A stretch of 64,000 nt of DNA from Chloranthus sessilifolius (GCA_021018995.1 CM037596.1:104515416-104579415); one strand, 5' to 3'. Counted from the stretch's first letter, positions 9,865-21,799 are shown. Numbers and translations are program-made. The notes: generated from the sequence alone by a model not told the origin.

Positions 9865-11112
9865 TGACAGATCAGCATGCCTCCGCATGATTCGAGGGAG
9901 GCGAGGCCGAGGTATAGAGGACCTCGTCTGTCGTATTGAGGAGATTGGTGAGGGCGTAGGCACCTCATATGGCAGAGGGCGAGTTGCTTCTGGCCCTAAT
10001 GCAGAGCCTTTGGGAACTGCTAGGCAAGACAGAGGGAATGTAGATGAGGTATTGGCAGCCTTGGCTACTAATATGGCCCAGCAGACTGCAGCCATTGATA
10101 GACAGACAGAGATCTTTGGCGGCGGACATCACCGGGAGGATTCACGAGTTGGGAGGATGAGACCTCCTACATTCTCGGAGACGACGGATCCTATGGAAGC
10201 AGGCGTGGCTTGATGAGATAGAGAAGATATTTGAAGTCTTTGCGATTATGAGATGTTGAGAAAATGTTGGGCATCCTTCAAACTTTTGGGAGAGGCCGGT
10301 CCGTGGTGGAAGTCTGTTTCTAGGATGAGAGCGGGACTACCCCTAATACTCCATGGACTTGGGCAGAATTTGTGGAGCGTTCAACGATCAATATTTTCCT
10401 AAGATCGTGCGTCATCGATTGGAGTCCAGTTCATCGGTGAAACAGATGAGATGTCATGCATGTGATGCGGCGAGTTTGATAGACTCTCGATTTGCACCCT
10501 TACGTGGCCCGGCGATGAGAGCTCGAGAAATTTGAGAGGATTGAGGCCGAACATTCGTGAGAGGGTGTCTATGTGGGAGATGGAGGCGTATCTTTGGCGT
10601 CATGACAAAGGCCCTCATAGCGAGGAGGACATTCAAAACAATACTTGAGGCGAGCGAAATAAAAATCGGTTTGGCAGGGGACAGCGAGTGCTTGAGCGAG
10701 GTGAACAAAAAGCCGAGGTTCTCTAGACCTCCTCCTACCCTAGTCGACCATCATACTCTAGACCAATTTGCTTGCTTGGGACCGGATGGCGTCTTCATAT
10801 CAGAGACCGCAGAGTTCGTCACCAGGACAACCATTCAGAGCTGGGAGCACTACTGCGAGTGGAGCTTCTGTGGCTCAAGGTTCAACGAAGGGATCAGCTG
10901 TTACTCCTGTTTCTACTCCACTGTGTGCAAGATGTGGGAAAACACATAAAACAGAGGATTGCAGACGGAACACTGGAGCATGCTTCAGGTGTGGACAGGT
11001 TGGTCATATGATCAAGGATTGTCCTATTGTTGAGAAAGGGCCGGACACTGACAGTCTCTACGCAAAAGTCGTGCGACCTACGGTTCAAGGTCGAGTCTAT
11101 GCGATATGCTAA
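9865..11112 (+). pseudogene. gag of element B
   Basis: Readable pieces: an Arg/Gly-rich start; a coiled, Gln-rich stretch A-L-A-T-N-M-A-Q-Q-T-A-A-I; the R-M-R-P-P-T-F-S-E capsid start near 10158; A-G-P-W-W-K-S-V near 10297; a zinc-knuckle region near 10920-11030 with C-A-R-C-G-K-T-H and C-F-R-C-G-Q-V-G-H-M-I-K-D-C. The frame is open at 9770-10213 and 10768-11112 but shifts many times between, where expected CAG/CTG codons read CG, CGA or GCG. Confidence 0.8.
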
Positions 11113-11339
11113 AAATGAACATCGAATGCGTGGTCCAAGGTATTTTTAAAGTTGATTTTACTTTTAGTATTAAATTTTATTGATTGAATTATATATTCCT
11201 TGTCAATACATTGAAAATACAATAATCATTGCATATAAGCATACATAATTAATGACAAACTTTTTAATTAAGGTATACTTATGATGAGTTGTGGAAGCGA
11301 CTCAAGTAAAATTGAAGCACAGTATTAATAGACCACAGG

Positions 11340-11640
11340 TCTAGTCACTCGTTCATTACTCCTCTTTTCGAGAAGATGAGCATTATACCCAAACCCCTTG
11401 CGTTTGTCTTGGATGTGAAGGTTCCTACGAGCTATTCGCCAAAGACAGAATCGTGCAAAGTCTGTGATCGTGATAGTTGATGACCACGAGACAATGACCG
11501 ACATGATTACGAAAATGGCGAGGTTCGACGTGATTCTCGGGATGGATTGGTTATGCGCATACCATGCGAATGTGGACTACGGAAGATCGTAACCTTGACC
11601 ACCGAAGATGAAATCATTTCGATTTTTGCGAGTCAAATCG
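11340..11640 (+). pseudogene. Protease remnant of element B
   Basis: Recognisable by S-H-S-F-I-T-P-L-F near 11345, V-D-D-H-E-T-M (frameshifted) near 11480, and I-L-G-M-D-W-L near 11535, which aligns with the same motif in elements A and D. The catalytic D-x-G lies in a damaged stretch and is not clear. Several frame changes occur within 300 bp. Confidence 0.65.
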
Positions 11641-11829
11641 AGCGTTGCACCTATTATTTCCGCCATCAGTGGCGCATGATGAGGCGGATGTTGTGGATAT
11701 CTTGCTTACTTGCAAGATAGTAAGGAGAAAGATCGGGACATTGCACTTCTTACGATGGTTAGTGAGTTTCCGATGTTTTCACGATGACTTACTGGATTGC
11801 CACGGATCGAGATTGAGATTGAGTTTGCG

Positions 11830-13060
11830 ATCGACTTAGCTCGGTCTGCGAACCATTGTCCAAGGCTCCTTATCGAATGGCGCTTTCTTTGAGTTGAAGG
11901 AGCTCAAGGAGCGACTTCAAGAGTTGTTAGACAAAGGCTTTATTCGACCGAGTGTTTCTCCTTGGGGTGTAGCGGTTACATTTGTGAAAAGAAGGATGGA
12001 TCGATGCGTGCGTGTATCGATTATAGGCAACTCAACAAGATGACGATTAAGAATCGTTATCCTCTTCCGCGGATAGATGACTTGTTTGATCAATTGCGGT
12101 GCCAAATTCTTTTCAAAGATTGATGCGAGGTCGCTATCACCAACTCAAGATCAAGGTGGAAGATGTATCCAAAAGCTGCGTTTGAGACGTTATGGCCACT
12201 ATGAGTTTCTAGTGATGCCATTTGGATTGACAAATCTTTGCATCTTTCATGGATCGATGAGCAGGTGTTCAAACCACACCTTGATAAATCTGTGGTTGTT
12301 TTCGTAGATGACATCCTCATCTATTGAAAACGAGAGGAGCATGTGCAACATCTAAGGATGGCTCTTCAAACACTCGGGGACCATCAATTATATGCCAAAC
12401 TTCGGTAAGTGTGAGTTTTGGCTCGTCGTCGATTTCTTAGGCCACGTTGTCTCGAGTCGGGCATTTGATGGATCCTACAAAGATCGATTACGTGGTGACA
12501 TCGGGAACAACCTCGGCGATTCTGAAGTCAAAGTTTCCTTGGTTTGGCGAGGGTACTATCGGCGATTTATCGAAGGTTTCTCGAAATTATCGGTCGCTTA
12601 CTTACGACTTACGAAAGAATGCAAAGTTCGATTGGGCGAGGCGGTGTGAGCGAGTTTTCGAGGAGTTGAGCGTCGCTTGACTACAGTACTTGCTATACCT
12701 TGCGAGTGGAGGCTTGCGGTGTCTGATGATGCTTCTTATGGCGGATTAATTTGCGTGCTTAATCAACACGGCGGGTTATTGCTTATGGTTCTAGGCGGTT
12801 GAAGGACCATGAGAGAAATTATCCGACGCATGATCTCGAGTTAGCGGCGATTATATTAAGCTCTCAAGATCTGGAGACATTATCTCTCTGGTGAAATATT
12901 TGATATATTCACCGATCACAAGAATCTCAAGTACATTCACTCGGAAGGACTTGAACATGCGGCGTGACGATGGATGGAGTTTTGAAAGACTATGATTGCT
13001 CGATTGATTACCATCCGGAAGGCAAATGTAAATTCTTGATGCTCTCGATGAAAGGTCTCT
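11830..13060 (+). pseudogene. Reverse transcriptase and RNase H of element B
   Basis: Pieces in changing frames: [20 protein letters not shown] near 11900, C-I-D-Y-R-Q-L-N near 12015, [13 protein letters not shown] near 12200, the catalytic loop V-V-V-F-V-D-D-I-L near 12295 (both Asp present), and RNase H near 12720-13000 (S-D-D-A-S-Y; L-E-L-A-A; F-T-D-H-K). The most fragmented part of the element. Typical damage: CGTGCGTGT where R-L-C needs CGTCTGTGT, and GGCGAGGG where A-G needs GCAGGG. Confidence 0.75.
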
Positions 13061-13309
13061 GACAGATTATCACATCTTGTGAGCGGATTCGTGATGGAAG
13101 CTTTTGGAGGATATGGCTTTGGGCAGCTCACGGTTCGATGTAAGCGGCTGGGAGCATTGATGGCTACTCTTGTACTCGCCCTCGCTCTTGAGAATATTAG
13201 AAAGCTTGAGATGGAGATGATGAGCTGATGGCGATTAGGCGAGATGTAGAGAATGGCGTGAAGGATTTCTCCATTGACGAGATGGAACCTTGTTGTTTCG
13301 TGACCGTGT

Positions 13310-14591
13310 GTGTATGCAAACAAGCTCGAGCTTGAGGACACTATTCTAGAAAGAGCTCACAAATCCATGTATGCCATACATCCTGGTAGCACCAAGATGT
13401 ATCAGGACTTGATGAAAAGTTTTTGGTGGCGAGGTTTGAAACGCGACGTCGCTGAGTACGTATCGCGGTGCCTAGTTTGTCAGCAGGTTAAGGTTGACCA
13501 TCAGAATCCAACAGGGTTATTACAGCCTTTACCTGTGCCTGAATGGAAATGGGAAGCCATTTCGATGGACTTCATTCTAGGTTTGCCGAAAACACTGAGG
13601 AAGAACAATGCCATTTGGGTCATTGTCGATCGGCTAACCAAATCTGCTCATTTCCTACCATACAATACCTCGTATACAGCTAGTAGACTTGCAGAGTTAT
13701 ACCTCAAGGAGATTGTTAGACTGCATGGGATACCGGCTAGTATTGTGTCAGACAGGGACCCGTTGTTTACTTCACACTTTTGGCAGAAATTTCAGGAAGG
13801 AATGGGTTCTCGTCTTGACTTTAGTTCTGCATTTCATCCACGTACGACGGCCGACCGAGCGAGTGAATCGGATCATTGAGGACATCCGAGAGCTTGTATG
13901 TTGGATTTTCACGGTCATGGGACCAACACTTGCCTCGATCGAGTTCGCCTACAATAATAGCTTCGTGCTAGCATCGGTATGGCTCCGCTTCGAGGCTTTA
14001 TATGGACGGTGTCGATCCGCTTGAACCGGAAGAAGTGGGTGAGAAGCTCATTATTGGACTGAGATAGTTGAGCGCATAACGAGACGGTTCGGTTGATCTG
14101 TGGCGACTACGAGTAGCTCGAGTCGCCGGAAGAGCTACGCCCGATCTCAAGAGGCGACACGTGGATTTTGAGGTTGGCGAAATGTCTTTGTTCGGATTTC
14201 GCCTACGAAAGGCGTTATGAGGTTCGGAAAGCGAGGGAAGTTGAGTCCTCGGTACGTTGGGCCTTTTGAGATATTAGGCCGAGTCGGAGAGGTTGCTTAT
14301 CGAGTGGCGCTACCGCCACAATTGTCTAGCATGCACAACGTCTTCCATGTGTCGATGCTTCGTCGATACATACGTGACCCGACTCACGTGCTTGATTACC
14401 AACCCATTGAGCTTCAGGATGGTTTGACGGTGATTGAGGACCCGATTCAGATTTTGGATCGCAAGGAGCAGATCCTACGCACTAAAACGATTCCTTTGGT
14501 TCTTGTACAATGGAGGAATCATACACCGGAGGAAGCCACTTGGGAGCGTGAAGCTGAGCTCCGGGACCAATTTCCGGGCCTCATTGCTTAA
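13310..14591 (+). pseudogene. Integrase and chromodomain of element B
   Basis: Open 13310-13879: zinc-binding region C-L-V-C-Q-Q-V, core W-K-W-E-A-I-S-M-D-F-I-L-G-L, V-D-R-L-T-K-S-A-H-F, V-S-D-R-D-P. From about 13850 to 14210 the frame breaks repeatedly (the Q-T-D-G-Q-T-E-R block is garbled). Open again 14217-14591: G-K-L-S-P-R-Y-V-G-P-F-E-I (GPY/F), then a chromodomain I-L-D-R-K-E-Q-I-L...V-L-V-Q-W-R-N-H...A-T-W-E-R-E. The stop TAA ends at 14591. No intron-like insert is present where element A has one. Confidence 0.88.
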
Positions 14592-15569
14592 AATTTTATA
14601 TTTCTCACTTTGTGTAGACTGTAATAATTTGACATTTATGTGTACCTATTGGTTTTATATATACATATAAATATTTCTGTGAGAAATTTTGGAGGATCAA
14701 GGTATTTTTACTGAGTGGGTCTATATCGAAATCCCTACATTATAGAAATCGGAAAAATTTTTGGGCCTTAGACCCAATTCTGGTATGCTACTCACTATAG
14801 GTCTAGTGACCTAAATTCGGTCTATGGTCACTTACCTATTTGGACATTTACTGAACCATTTGGCCTTGACATGTCATGGTCATGGTCCAAAATATGCTCA
14901 GTTTGTAACTTTTTCACGAGTCCAATCAGACCCGGACTTGCTATTTTCCATCAGAACAAAACTTTAAGTTTATTTTCGTAAAACTTTTTAGTCCAAATTG
15001 GACTGACATATAGCTATTATCTGTAACTGAGCTGTTTTGCATGAAATGGACACACAAATGATCCATTTGGACCCAAGGTAATGCCTTAAAAATGTCAAAA
15101 TTTTGAAATTTTGAAGACCTACACTTGAAAATCGAGGGTCGATTTGTGAAAGCGAGGGGGGATTTGTCTGGATTGGTTATAGGCATTTTAAGGCCGAATT
15201 TAGGCCTGAGAAATTTTCAAAAAAAATCGAGTGTCGCATTTTGAATCGACATCAATTCCAATTCGACCCACAATTTGAAATCAGTCGATTTTCTCGATTT
15301 AAGTGGGGCTCCTATTTGAACTCTGTTATTTTTTGGTTGCTTTTACGTGGGTTTAGGCTTAGGGTTTTGGGCGATTTGGTGGTTTTAGGGTTTTCATCAT
15401 TCTTTTGCCAAAATCGAAGGGTTTTCACACGGATTACACCAAGGATTTGGATTTCACTCTTAGGAAATCGGATTTGGGGCTTTTCACAAGGTAACTCCTC
15501 CCACCCAATTTATTTGCAATTTTGTGCATTTTACGTAGGTTTTGTTACATTTTTGTTCATTGTTCAAAT
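14592..15569 (+). other. Spacer between pol and extra gene, element B
   Basis: No coding sequence recognised before the extra gene. Near 14910 lies a block (TTTGTAACTTTTTCACGAGT) of a type found beside palindrome arrays elsewhere in the window. At 15120-15300 there are TCGA-type palindromes like those in this element's own LTR, including TTCGACCCACAATT. It may hold the promoter or splice signals for the downstream gene; this is inference from the shared motifs. Confidence 0.6.
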
Positions 15570-16900
15570 GGGGCCTAAGAAGGCCACCCTATTCGTAACC
15601 CCACCTCCAAGAGGCCGGCTTCGAAAGCTGGTTCATCTAGCCGCCCTACACAGACAGCCCCACAGCCCCGGGAACCACCTCAGTCGGTTCCACCACCTTC
15701 TCAGCCCACACCATCTGTGCCCCCTCCAATGCTGGCGGCCAATGAATTTTGGAGCATCAAGGGCTTCGCCAATGAGTATGTTTTCACCCGAGTTGTTTGA
15801 CCAACAAACTACCACAGGGCAGTGAATACCTTGAAAAAGCCCGGTGACCTTCCTATGCACCTTGAATTTAGTGCCCATTTTATCCTCGTTTAGTGCTGTT
15901 TTACCAACATATGCGCGAGACGAGAAGAAAAATTTATCTTTGAAATTGATGGGCGAGATTATACTTTTGACTTAGATGACATGGTGTGGCACTCGTTTGC
16001 TAGTTGAAATACTCTAAAACCATGGGATTAGGTCCTCCTTTCCCAAACGGTCCCTTCTCACGAGGTAATGACTCAAATGGCGCAAGGACGTCCGCAGTGC
16101 AGTAGGTCCATTGTTCGCACACATATGCGAGAATCTATGTGGATTTTGGATAAAATTTTAAGACTACCCTTTACCCTCTTGGACATAACCGCTGGCCGGT
16201 CCCCTCCAACAGATTTTATTTGCTGCTTTTAAAGAGCGATGGTTTAGTGCTCCTGAGGTACTTTTAAAGGGGCTTATTAAGGCACGTGAGAAAATGGGAA
16301 AACAAATAAAAACGCCGAAGAAGGGCATTCCCTATGCCCGTTTAATTTCTATCATGATTGAAAATTATCGAGCGGGTCCCGAATATGACATTTCTCCTAC
16401 CGAACTCAAGTCTACTGCTGGTAGAAAGATGTATAAACTGGTCAATTGGGGTCAAACCTACAGTCGCCTTGTGAAACCTCCTAAAGAACCAGCAGTTCCT
16501 GATGCGGATGCACGTGATGCCGATGAGGATCCTGCTCATGTTGCCCTTCGGCCCCCACGCAGGCGATATCCTTACGCTCTCGAGTTCACCTGACAGATGA
16601 CGCGATGAGCCACGGATCCGAGCTCACCTGACATGCCAGCTCTATGCGTCAGGAGTTGGATGTGCATGGCGGCGCTCTTTCTTATCTGATGCAGCACGCG
16701 TTCCCTGATGATTACACCACATACCTGGCTGACTTACGGCGGTCTATAAGCCCTTGACGTCGGTAGGTTACGATATTCCTTCTGATACGGTAGCGGCGGG
16801 TGGCGATGTTGGTCTGCTGGTGATGATGCGGATCGTGGACACATCTCGTGTGGGGATTTGAGTATTCCATGGTGGGGGGTCTGTTTTTGTTTTGTGGACA
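15570..16900 (+). pseudogene. Extra sense gene of element B (PF20167-like)
   Basis: Starts ATGGGGCCTAAGAAGG at 15570. A Pro/Ser/Thr-rich N-terminus leads to A-N-E-F-W-S-I-K-G-F-A-N-E-Y, matching N-E-W-W-A-A-K-N-F-D-D-E-Y in element D. A later block at 16294-16593 has G-I-P-Y-A-R-L-I-S-I-M-I-E-N-Y, matching R-M-P-Y-A-R-L-I-S-S-M-L-E-C-Y in D, then W-G-Q-T-Y-S-R-L. Frames shift between blocks. The layout resembles the 'putative plant transposon protein' domain. Function unknown; it lies after pol, where envelope-like genes sit in some plant elements, but no signal peptide was found. Confidence 0.65.
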
Positions 16901-17433
16901 TGTATTATTTTCTGACTGGATTATTTAGGGCACAGTGGTCCTTATATCTTTTGTTATCTCTTATATACTTTTTGACGTGCATTGGATATTCTGTTATTTT
17001 GGTTTGACATGCTACGTGCGTCTATTTTCATATCCATTCCTTCTTGGCACGGTAATTGTTCTATTGTGGATATGTTTCGATTTCTGTTGCACTCCATATG
17101 TGGGATTTTTATGCAGGTTGGGCTTGGTCTCTGGCTCTGTTTCCTTGTATTTGCTTGTTTATGTCTGTTTTTGCTCTGGTTTTGCTCTGTGTGTGTGGGT
17201 GTGACGGTTTCCCGGCACGTGACACTTGGGGTGGGCATCCATGTACGGATGCAACCCACTATGGCCCTTCCGGTGCCACATGTAGTACATCCACGTTACT
17301 GCGGATTTCATCCCTTGACTTGCGTGCCCTGTGAGACCATCGCACTGTGCACCCTGTTATTTTCTCGTTTCTTTTTTTTGTGGTCTATGTTGTCTTCAAT
17401 TTTCGAGGACGAAAATTCCTAAGGAGGGGAGAA
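16901..17433 (+). other. T-rich tract and polypurine tract of element B
   Basis: A long T/G-rich stretch ends in GAGGACGAAAATTCCTAAGG and the polypurine tract AAGGAGGGGAGA (17421-17432), which primes plus-strand cDNA just before the 3' LTR. T-richness yields chance hydrophobic reading frames (for example 16935-17204); these are not called as genes. Confidence 0.75.
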
Positions 17434-19623
17434 TGTAATATCCCTGATATTTTTAACCTATTTTCGTTTACCTCGGGAAGCGTGCCCGGAAAATACGGTA
17501 TAATATTTTTGGACTTTTAGTAAGATAAGGCTATGATAAGACTAGTGGTAAGAGGTTTTTGTCAAACGATGTGTGCAAGTCATGTAAGCGATGACTTACA
17601 CCATAACGTAGGTGTTTGTGGTTAGCGTCGGACATTTTTTTTATTTTAAGAGATAAGTTACAAAAATATAATATCTAGATATTAATTTGTTTAGTTTTCG
17701 GTTATAAGAGAGAGTGTGCAAGAGAAGATTAATCTCTATCTCTCGTTGGAAATTTAAGCCTTAAAGGCCTTGCTTCATTGATCTTAGATCTTGTAAGATT
17801 TAGAACCCCTCTTCACATCTCAACCATTAATTAACCTTAGATTTGTATTCGGATCATTTTGATCTATAGAAAGAGAAGAGTGATGTGGAGAGTGAGAACC
17901 TCTGTGTGATTTGGTTGACTGATGAGGCTGTGGTCACCTTATTGGATGGACTGAAGTGAAAATTTGAACTGCTGAGCTTTGAGATGTTTTCCGATGCGTG
18001 ATTGGGGCAACGGAAACAACTAAATATACGTCAAAAGGTAGGTTTTTAAAACCCGTTAGTTAAACATGTTGTGTTGTATTTTGTTTAGTTTATAAAGGTA
18101 ATTATTGGCTAACCAATGCATGGCGAAAAAAGAAAAAATTTAGAAAAGGATCTCGGATCCAAATTTTACAAAATTTCATATATGCGAGAAAATCATGTCG
18201 ATTTTCAAATCGAGTCGAATTTAGAATCGACCATCGAATTGAAAATCAGTGTCGATTTTCAATTTTTATGAAGTGTAAATTGAAATTGAGGTCGAATTTA
18301 GAATCGACCATCAATTTCAAATTCGACCCACAATTAGAATTGAGGGTCGAATTCTCTTTTGTTGGATTTTGATCCGCAATCTCTTAGTTTGATTTTGGTT
18401 TTATATTAACACCGAGAGTGTTAATATATGTAGGTTTTGATTGTTGGGAGTCCTTGGTGAGAATTTTTTTGTGCTTGATTGGAAGCTCTTTGTTAAGGTA
18501 GGGGAACCTCGCATTTTATTTACATTAAATTGTAAGTAAAAGAGCATTTTATTTGTTAAATTAAGAAGTATAAATTTGGAAATTCAGTTGCACACGGCAT
18601 GAATAAAACTCGATTATATGACACAAATCGAAAATTTGGAAACTTGTTATAACTAAGAACTTTGCAAATTGAACCTCGAACCTCGATTAAATCTTGAAAT
18701 CGAACTTTTGAATCGAACTTGAAAATCAGGTATTATGTTATGAATATAAGTATTGAAATCGTTAGCATTTGCATTTGATTTGAGTGCGTCGAGCGATGCC
18801 CTAGATTCTACCAACCGTGTTGACGGTATAACTTTGCAAGTTTCCCTCATAGCGTAGGGGCTTGTTGCATTCAGAAAAAGGGTCCATGAACGTCGATGGT
18901 CAGTAGGGTTTTTCCATCGGGAATGCACCTTGCTCTCATGCCATAGGAAATATGAGAGATAAAATTAAGTTATAAATTTAATATAAGAAGCATGCTCGAT
19001 CGAAAATTTGAACACATCGATTTATGTATTCGTTTTAACTTTCGAGATTAGAACGGAGATTTAGTTTACAAAGCATCATTTGAAAACCATATTTGATTCA
19101 ATTGTCTTTTGAAAAACCTTTACTTATAATGAAATGCAAATAGATCTGTTCTATCTATTGGGCTTTGTTGTTGTAGCTCACCCTCGACTATCGTCCAGTC
19201 TTTGGATTTGGGATCGGAGGATTTGGAGGATTCTGACTATATTCCTGAGGAGGAATTAGATTTACCTGCTGAGGAGTTCTTCCCTTGATTTCTAGATCCT
19301 ATATTTTTGGTATTTTGTTTGAATATTGTTTTGAATATTGGGCCCTAGGCCTTATTTTGTTCTTTTGATATCACTTGAGGAACCATCATCGTGAACCATT
19401 AGTTTAGGTGTTGGATTGGCCATCACCGGTGGTTCCTTTTGGTTCCTCATAGTGATAGATTTGTTATATCAAGCTTTTGATTTATGGTTTATCTCTACTT
19501 TGCCTCTGTTTTAGATCATTGTTATGTGCCGGCTTCTGTTTGAATACGGCTTATTGAGAAATCAATAAGTTGATGAACCGGCCTTTCCTATACCGTAAGG
19601 ATTGGAAAAGTCGGGTCGTCACA
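17434..19623 (+). repeat. 3' LTR of element B
   Basis: 2,190 bp, TGTAATATCC...GTCGTCACA, followed by TSD TATAA. Positions 17434 to about 17840 and 19220-19623 match the 5' LTR almost base for base. Between them many differences replace CAG/CTG by CG, CGA or CCG (for example AATCAGAAC to AATCGAAC, CACTGAG to CACCGAG, TTCAGTTTT to TTCGTTTT). Confidence 0.93.
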
Positions 19624-19628
19624 TATAA

Positions 19629-19761
19629 GGCGCAAAAGATTGGGCACAAAACTCAATCTTTATCATATGATTTTCACACAAAAATTTTTTATATCAAATA
19701 ATGGCCTTTAACTGCATTGAAACATATGATAAAGATCATGTTTGTGCCAATCTTTTTCACC
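19629..19761. mobile_element. Tourist-like MITE (133 bp)
   Basis: Terminal inverted repeats GGCGCAAAAGATTGGGCACA and, reversed from the right end, GGTGAAAAAGATTGGCACAA, continuing into CTTTATCATATG on both arms. Flanked by TAA (19626-19628 and 19762-19764), the usual PIF/Harbinger target. Its left TSD overlaps the right TSD of element B, so B inserted exactly at the MITE edge. Confidence 0.75.
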
Positions 19762-19883
19762 TAATGTCTATAGATGATAGCCATTAAGTCAGACGACGTA
19801 GATGGTATTTTCACATGTCACTGGTCCCCAAAATACTAAATCTTTCTTCTAAATGGTGCATGGGTGAACTTATTGTGTGCATG

Positions 19884-20042
19884 CACTACAAAAAACAAGA
19901 CTATTAGCGGCAGCAAAAAATTATCGCTATTAACAAAAAATTGCCACTAATACCCTTATCACTAATAGTCTTAATAGGTTTTTTTATTAATAGTGGCTCC
20001 AAAAACTGCCAACTGCTGCTAATAGTCTTATTTTTTGTAGTG
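19884..20042. mobile_element. CACTA-type MITE 1 (159 bp)
   Basis: Ends CACTACAAAAAACAAGACTA and its near inverse TAGTCTTATTTTTTGTAGTG, with a 3 bp TSD ATG on both sides, as expected for En/Spm (CACTA) elements. It has no coding capacity. Related copies lie at 45319 and 46908. Confidence 0.9.
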
Positions 20043-20159
20043 ATGGCTCCCTTCATGTGGAAAATAAAAAATCTATGTACATAGCAACCATTTGTGGGCT
20101 TTTGCCCCATTTTAATTTTTTCTCATCTTTTATATTTATATAAACTGAGCATGTGTTGC

Positions 20160-20456
20160 ATTTTCAATCACATGGAGAAGACATTTGATGCTGTAGTTGG
20201 TGATATCGCGGTTGGTTGAATTCACGCAACCGTATTCGGAGACGGGTCTGGGAATGGTTGTTGCCCTTAGATCAAAGGGATCACTATTGTGAATCTTCAT
20301 GAAGCCGTTCAGACCATCTTTGTGGGCATTGACTGGGGTTCTCTGTTTGAGAGGAAGGACAACAAAATCTTCAGTGGCTCTTTCTCAATCAAATGGGCGC
20401 CTTGGTTTCTCTCTCCTTCAATACACTCTTCTCTCAGCATGGTGATGACCTATAAC
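20160..20456 (+). pseudogene. GLR pseudogene, ligand-binding/pore exon
   Basis: Glutamate-receptor-like channel sequence: F-D-A-V-V-G-D-I-A near 20183; E-F-T-Q-P-Y-S-E-T-G-L-G-M-V-V near 20217 after a deletion of several codons; I-F-M-K-P-F-R-P-S-L-W-A-L-T-G near 20296; D-N-K-I-F-S-G-S near 20360; and, in another frame, Q-M-G-A-L-V-S-L-S-F-N-T-L-F near 20388. The invariant Trp before I-F-M-K-P-F is TGA. Stop, deletion and frame changes make this exon non-functional. GLRs are plasma-membrane or organelle cation channels gated by amino acids. Confidence 0.8.
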
Positions 20457-21305
20457 ATGTTATATATATATATATATTTATTTATTTATTTATTCAAGGA
20501 GGTGGATTACTAATAAATGGGTTTCCATCACCGGATTGGTGGAATCTTTGACTAAACAAATCACGCAATTTTATGGGTTAGTAACCAGGCTTTCGTTAAG
20601 TCAAAGATTTTGTCATTCTGATGGAACAAATAACCCATCTCGTTTTCACTCAACTCCGTGGGGGGAGTCTCAGTCCAACGGACAATTATCCATTGTTTCA
20701 CAATGGGCGTCCGCTCATGATGGGTGGACATGGAAGTCAGCAGACGTGTGATTGCATGAAATGCACGGACTTCCACTGCATAGAAGTCCGTTTATGTGAA
20801 CAAGTGGACTGTTTTACCGCACATGATGGGTGGAGGATTCCCATTGTAGACTAAGTCTTTAAATAATAACCATAGGGTATGCTATATATAACTCAATAAG
20901 GAATCTGCCAAAAACGATATTATCTCTGCAGATATATTTTGGATTTCATACGAAAGTCAAAGGAACTTTGATGTAGGAACATTGACAAAAGCAAAATTAA
21001 GGATCTTTGATGTTGGAACATTGACAAAGTCAAAGGAACATCCTATAAAAATGGAAACAAAATTCTCTTCTATTCAATGCCTGCAATTCTCTTTTATGCA
21101 ACAGCTGCAAATCTGGTTGAACACGAAATCCAGTTCAACCAGTTGTACCAGACTAATGCCCTTTCTATAAATACATGGGCGACAGTCAAGTCCGGCCGGT
21201 TCCCATTTATTCAAGCATTCTAAAACTTAAAAAAAGGTACCTATCGGCCATATCTGTGTCACATCAAATGGAGACTATAGACAAGAAAAAAAAGTTACCT
21301 CACCC
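20457..21305. other. Non-coding stretch in GLR intron
   Basis: No gene seen. Contains an AT/TTTA microsatellite (about 20460-20500), two copies of CATGATGGGTGGA (near 20716 and 20822), a short inverted repeat CGGACTTCCACTGCATAGAA (20764) that can fold on itself, and a duplicated TTTGATGT-GGAACATTGACAAA motif (20969 and 21006). Confidence 0.5.
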
Positions 21306-21754
21306 ATAGTTTCAAAAATCAGCCGATTCGGATCGGTTTTGGCCCAAACGATCCCAAATCCTTGGGTTGGATTGTTTGTACGTGGGTATCGGACCTTGAT
21401 CGCTCTGGATCGGCCGATACCAAATGATATTTAGGTTGGATTGCCGATCCACCAATCCTGAAAACTTATACACATAAATAATAACCTTACACTGGATATA
21501 AATTACAAAATAAATAAAATAATGCAATTATACTAATCTTCACCTAAAATAACCAAACTTTCTAAAATCCTTAGCGTCTATTGCTAGGTCTCTTCAGTCT
21601 TCCTCTTGTATTGGGCACTTTTTTCTGAATATGGAAGGTCTTTAGGTAGTTCACGGCTTCACGCAATGGGATGTTGAGCATGACTTTTCTGATATGCTAG
21701 TATTTTTTTGCTAGTGATTTTTCGCAAGGTCTTTGTTGACATTAGTAGTATATG

Positions 21755-21799
<45 letters not shown>

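Larger units (their letters stand above)
7531..19623 (+). mobile_element. Complete Ty3/gypsy chromovirus, element B
   Basis: 12,093 bp, bounded by LTRs (7531-9768 and 17434-19623) with TGTAAT...GTCACA ends and a 5 bp TSD TATAA (7526-7530 and 19624-19628). Parts in order: 5' LTR, primer-binding site, gag, protease, RT, RNase H, integrase, chromodomain, about 1 kb spacer, extra gene, T-rich tract, polypurine tract, 3' LTR. Patches of the body have many small indels that break all frames; other patches are clean. LTR length, chromodomain and the polypurine context (GAGGACGAAAATTCCTAAGG) fit plant chromoviruses. Confidence 0.92.

Noticed and set aside
16935-17204. Hydrophobic reading frame after the extra gene in B, and a similar one in D (54301-54546), as possible membrane proteins
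   Set aside because: T-rich DNA before the polypurine tract forces Phe/Leu/Val codons. The two frames do not align, and the D frame runs into the LTR boundary.
7531-19623. Dating element B from LTR divergence
   Set aside because: Differences are clustered at CAG/CTG in patches and look like consensus errors; a date would be misleading.
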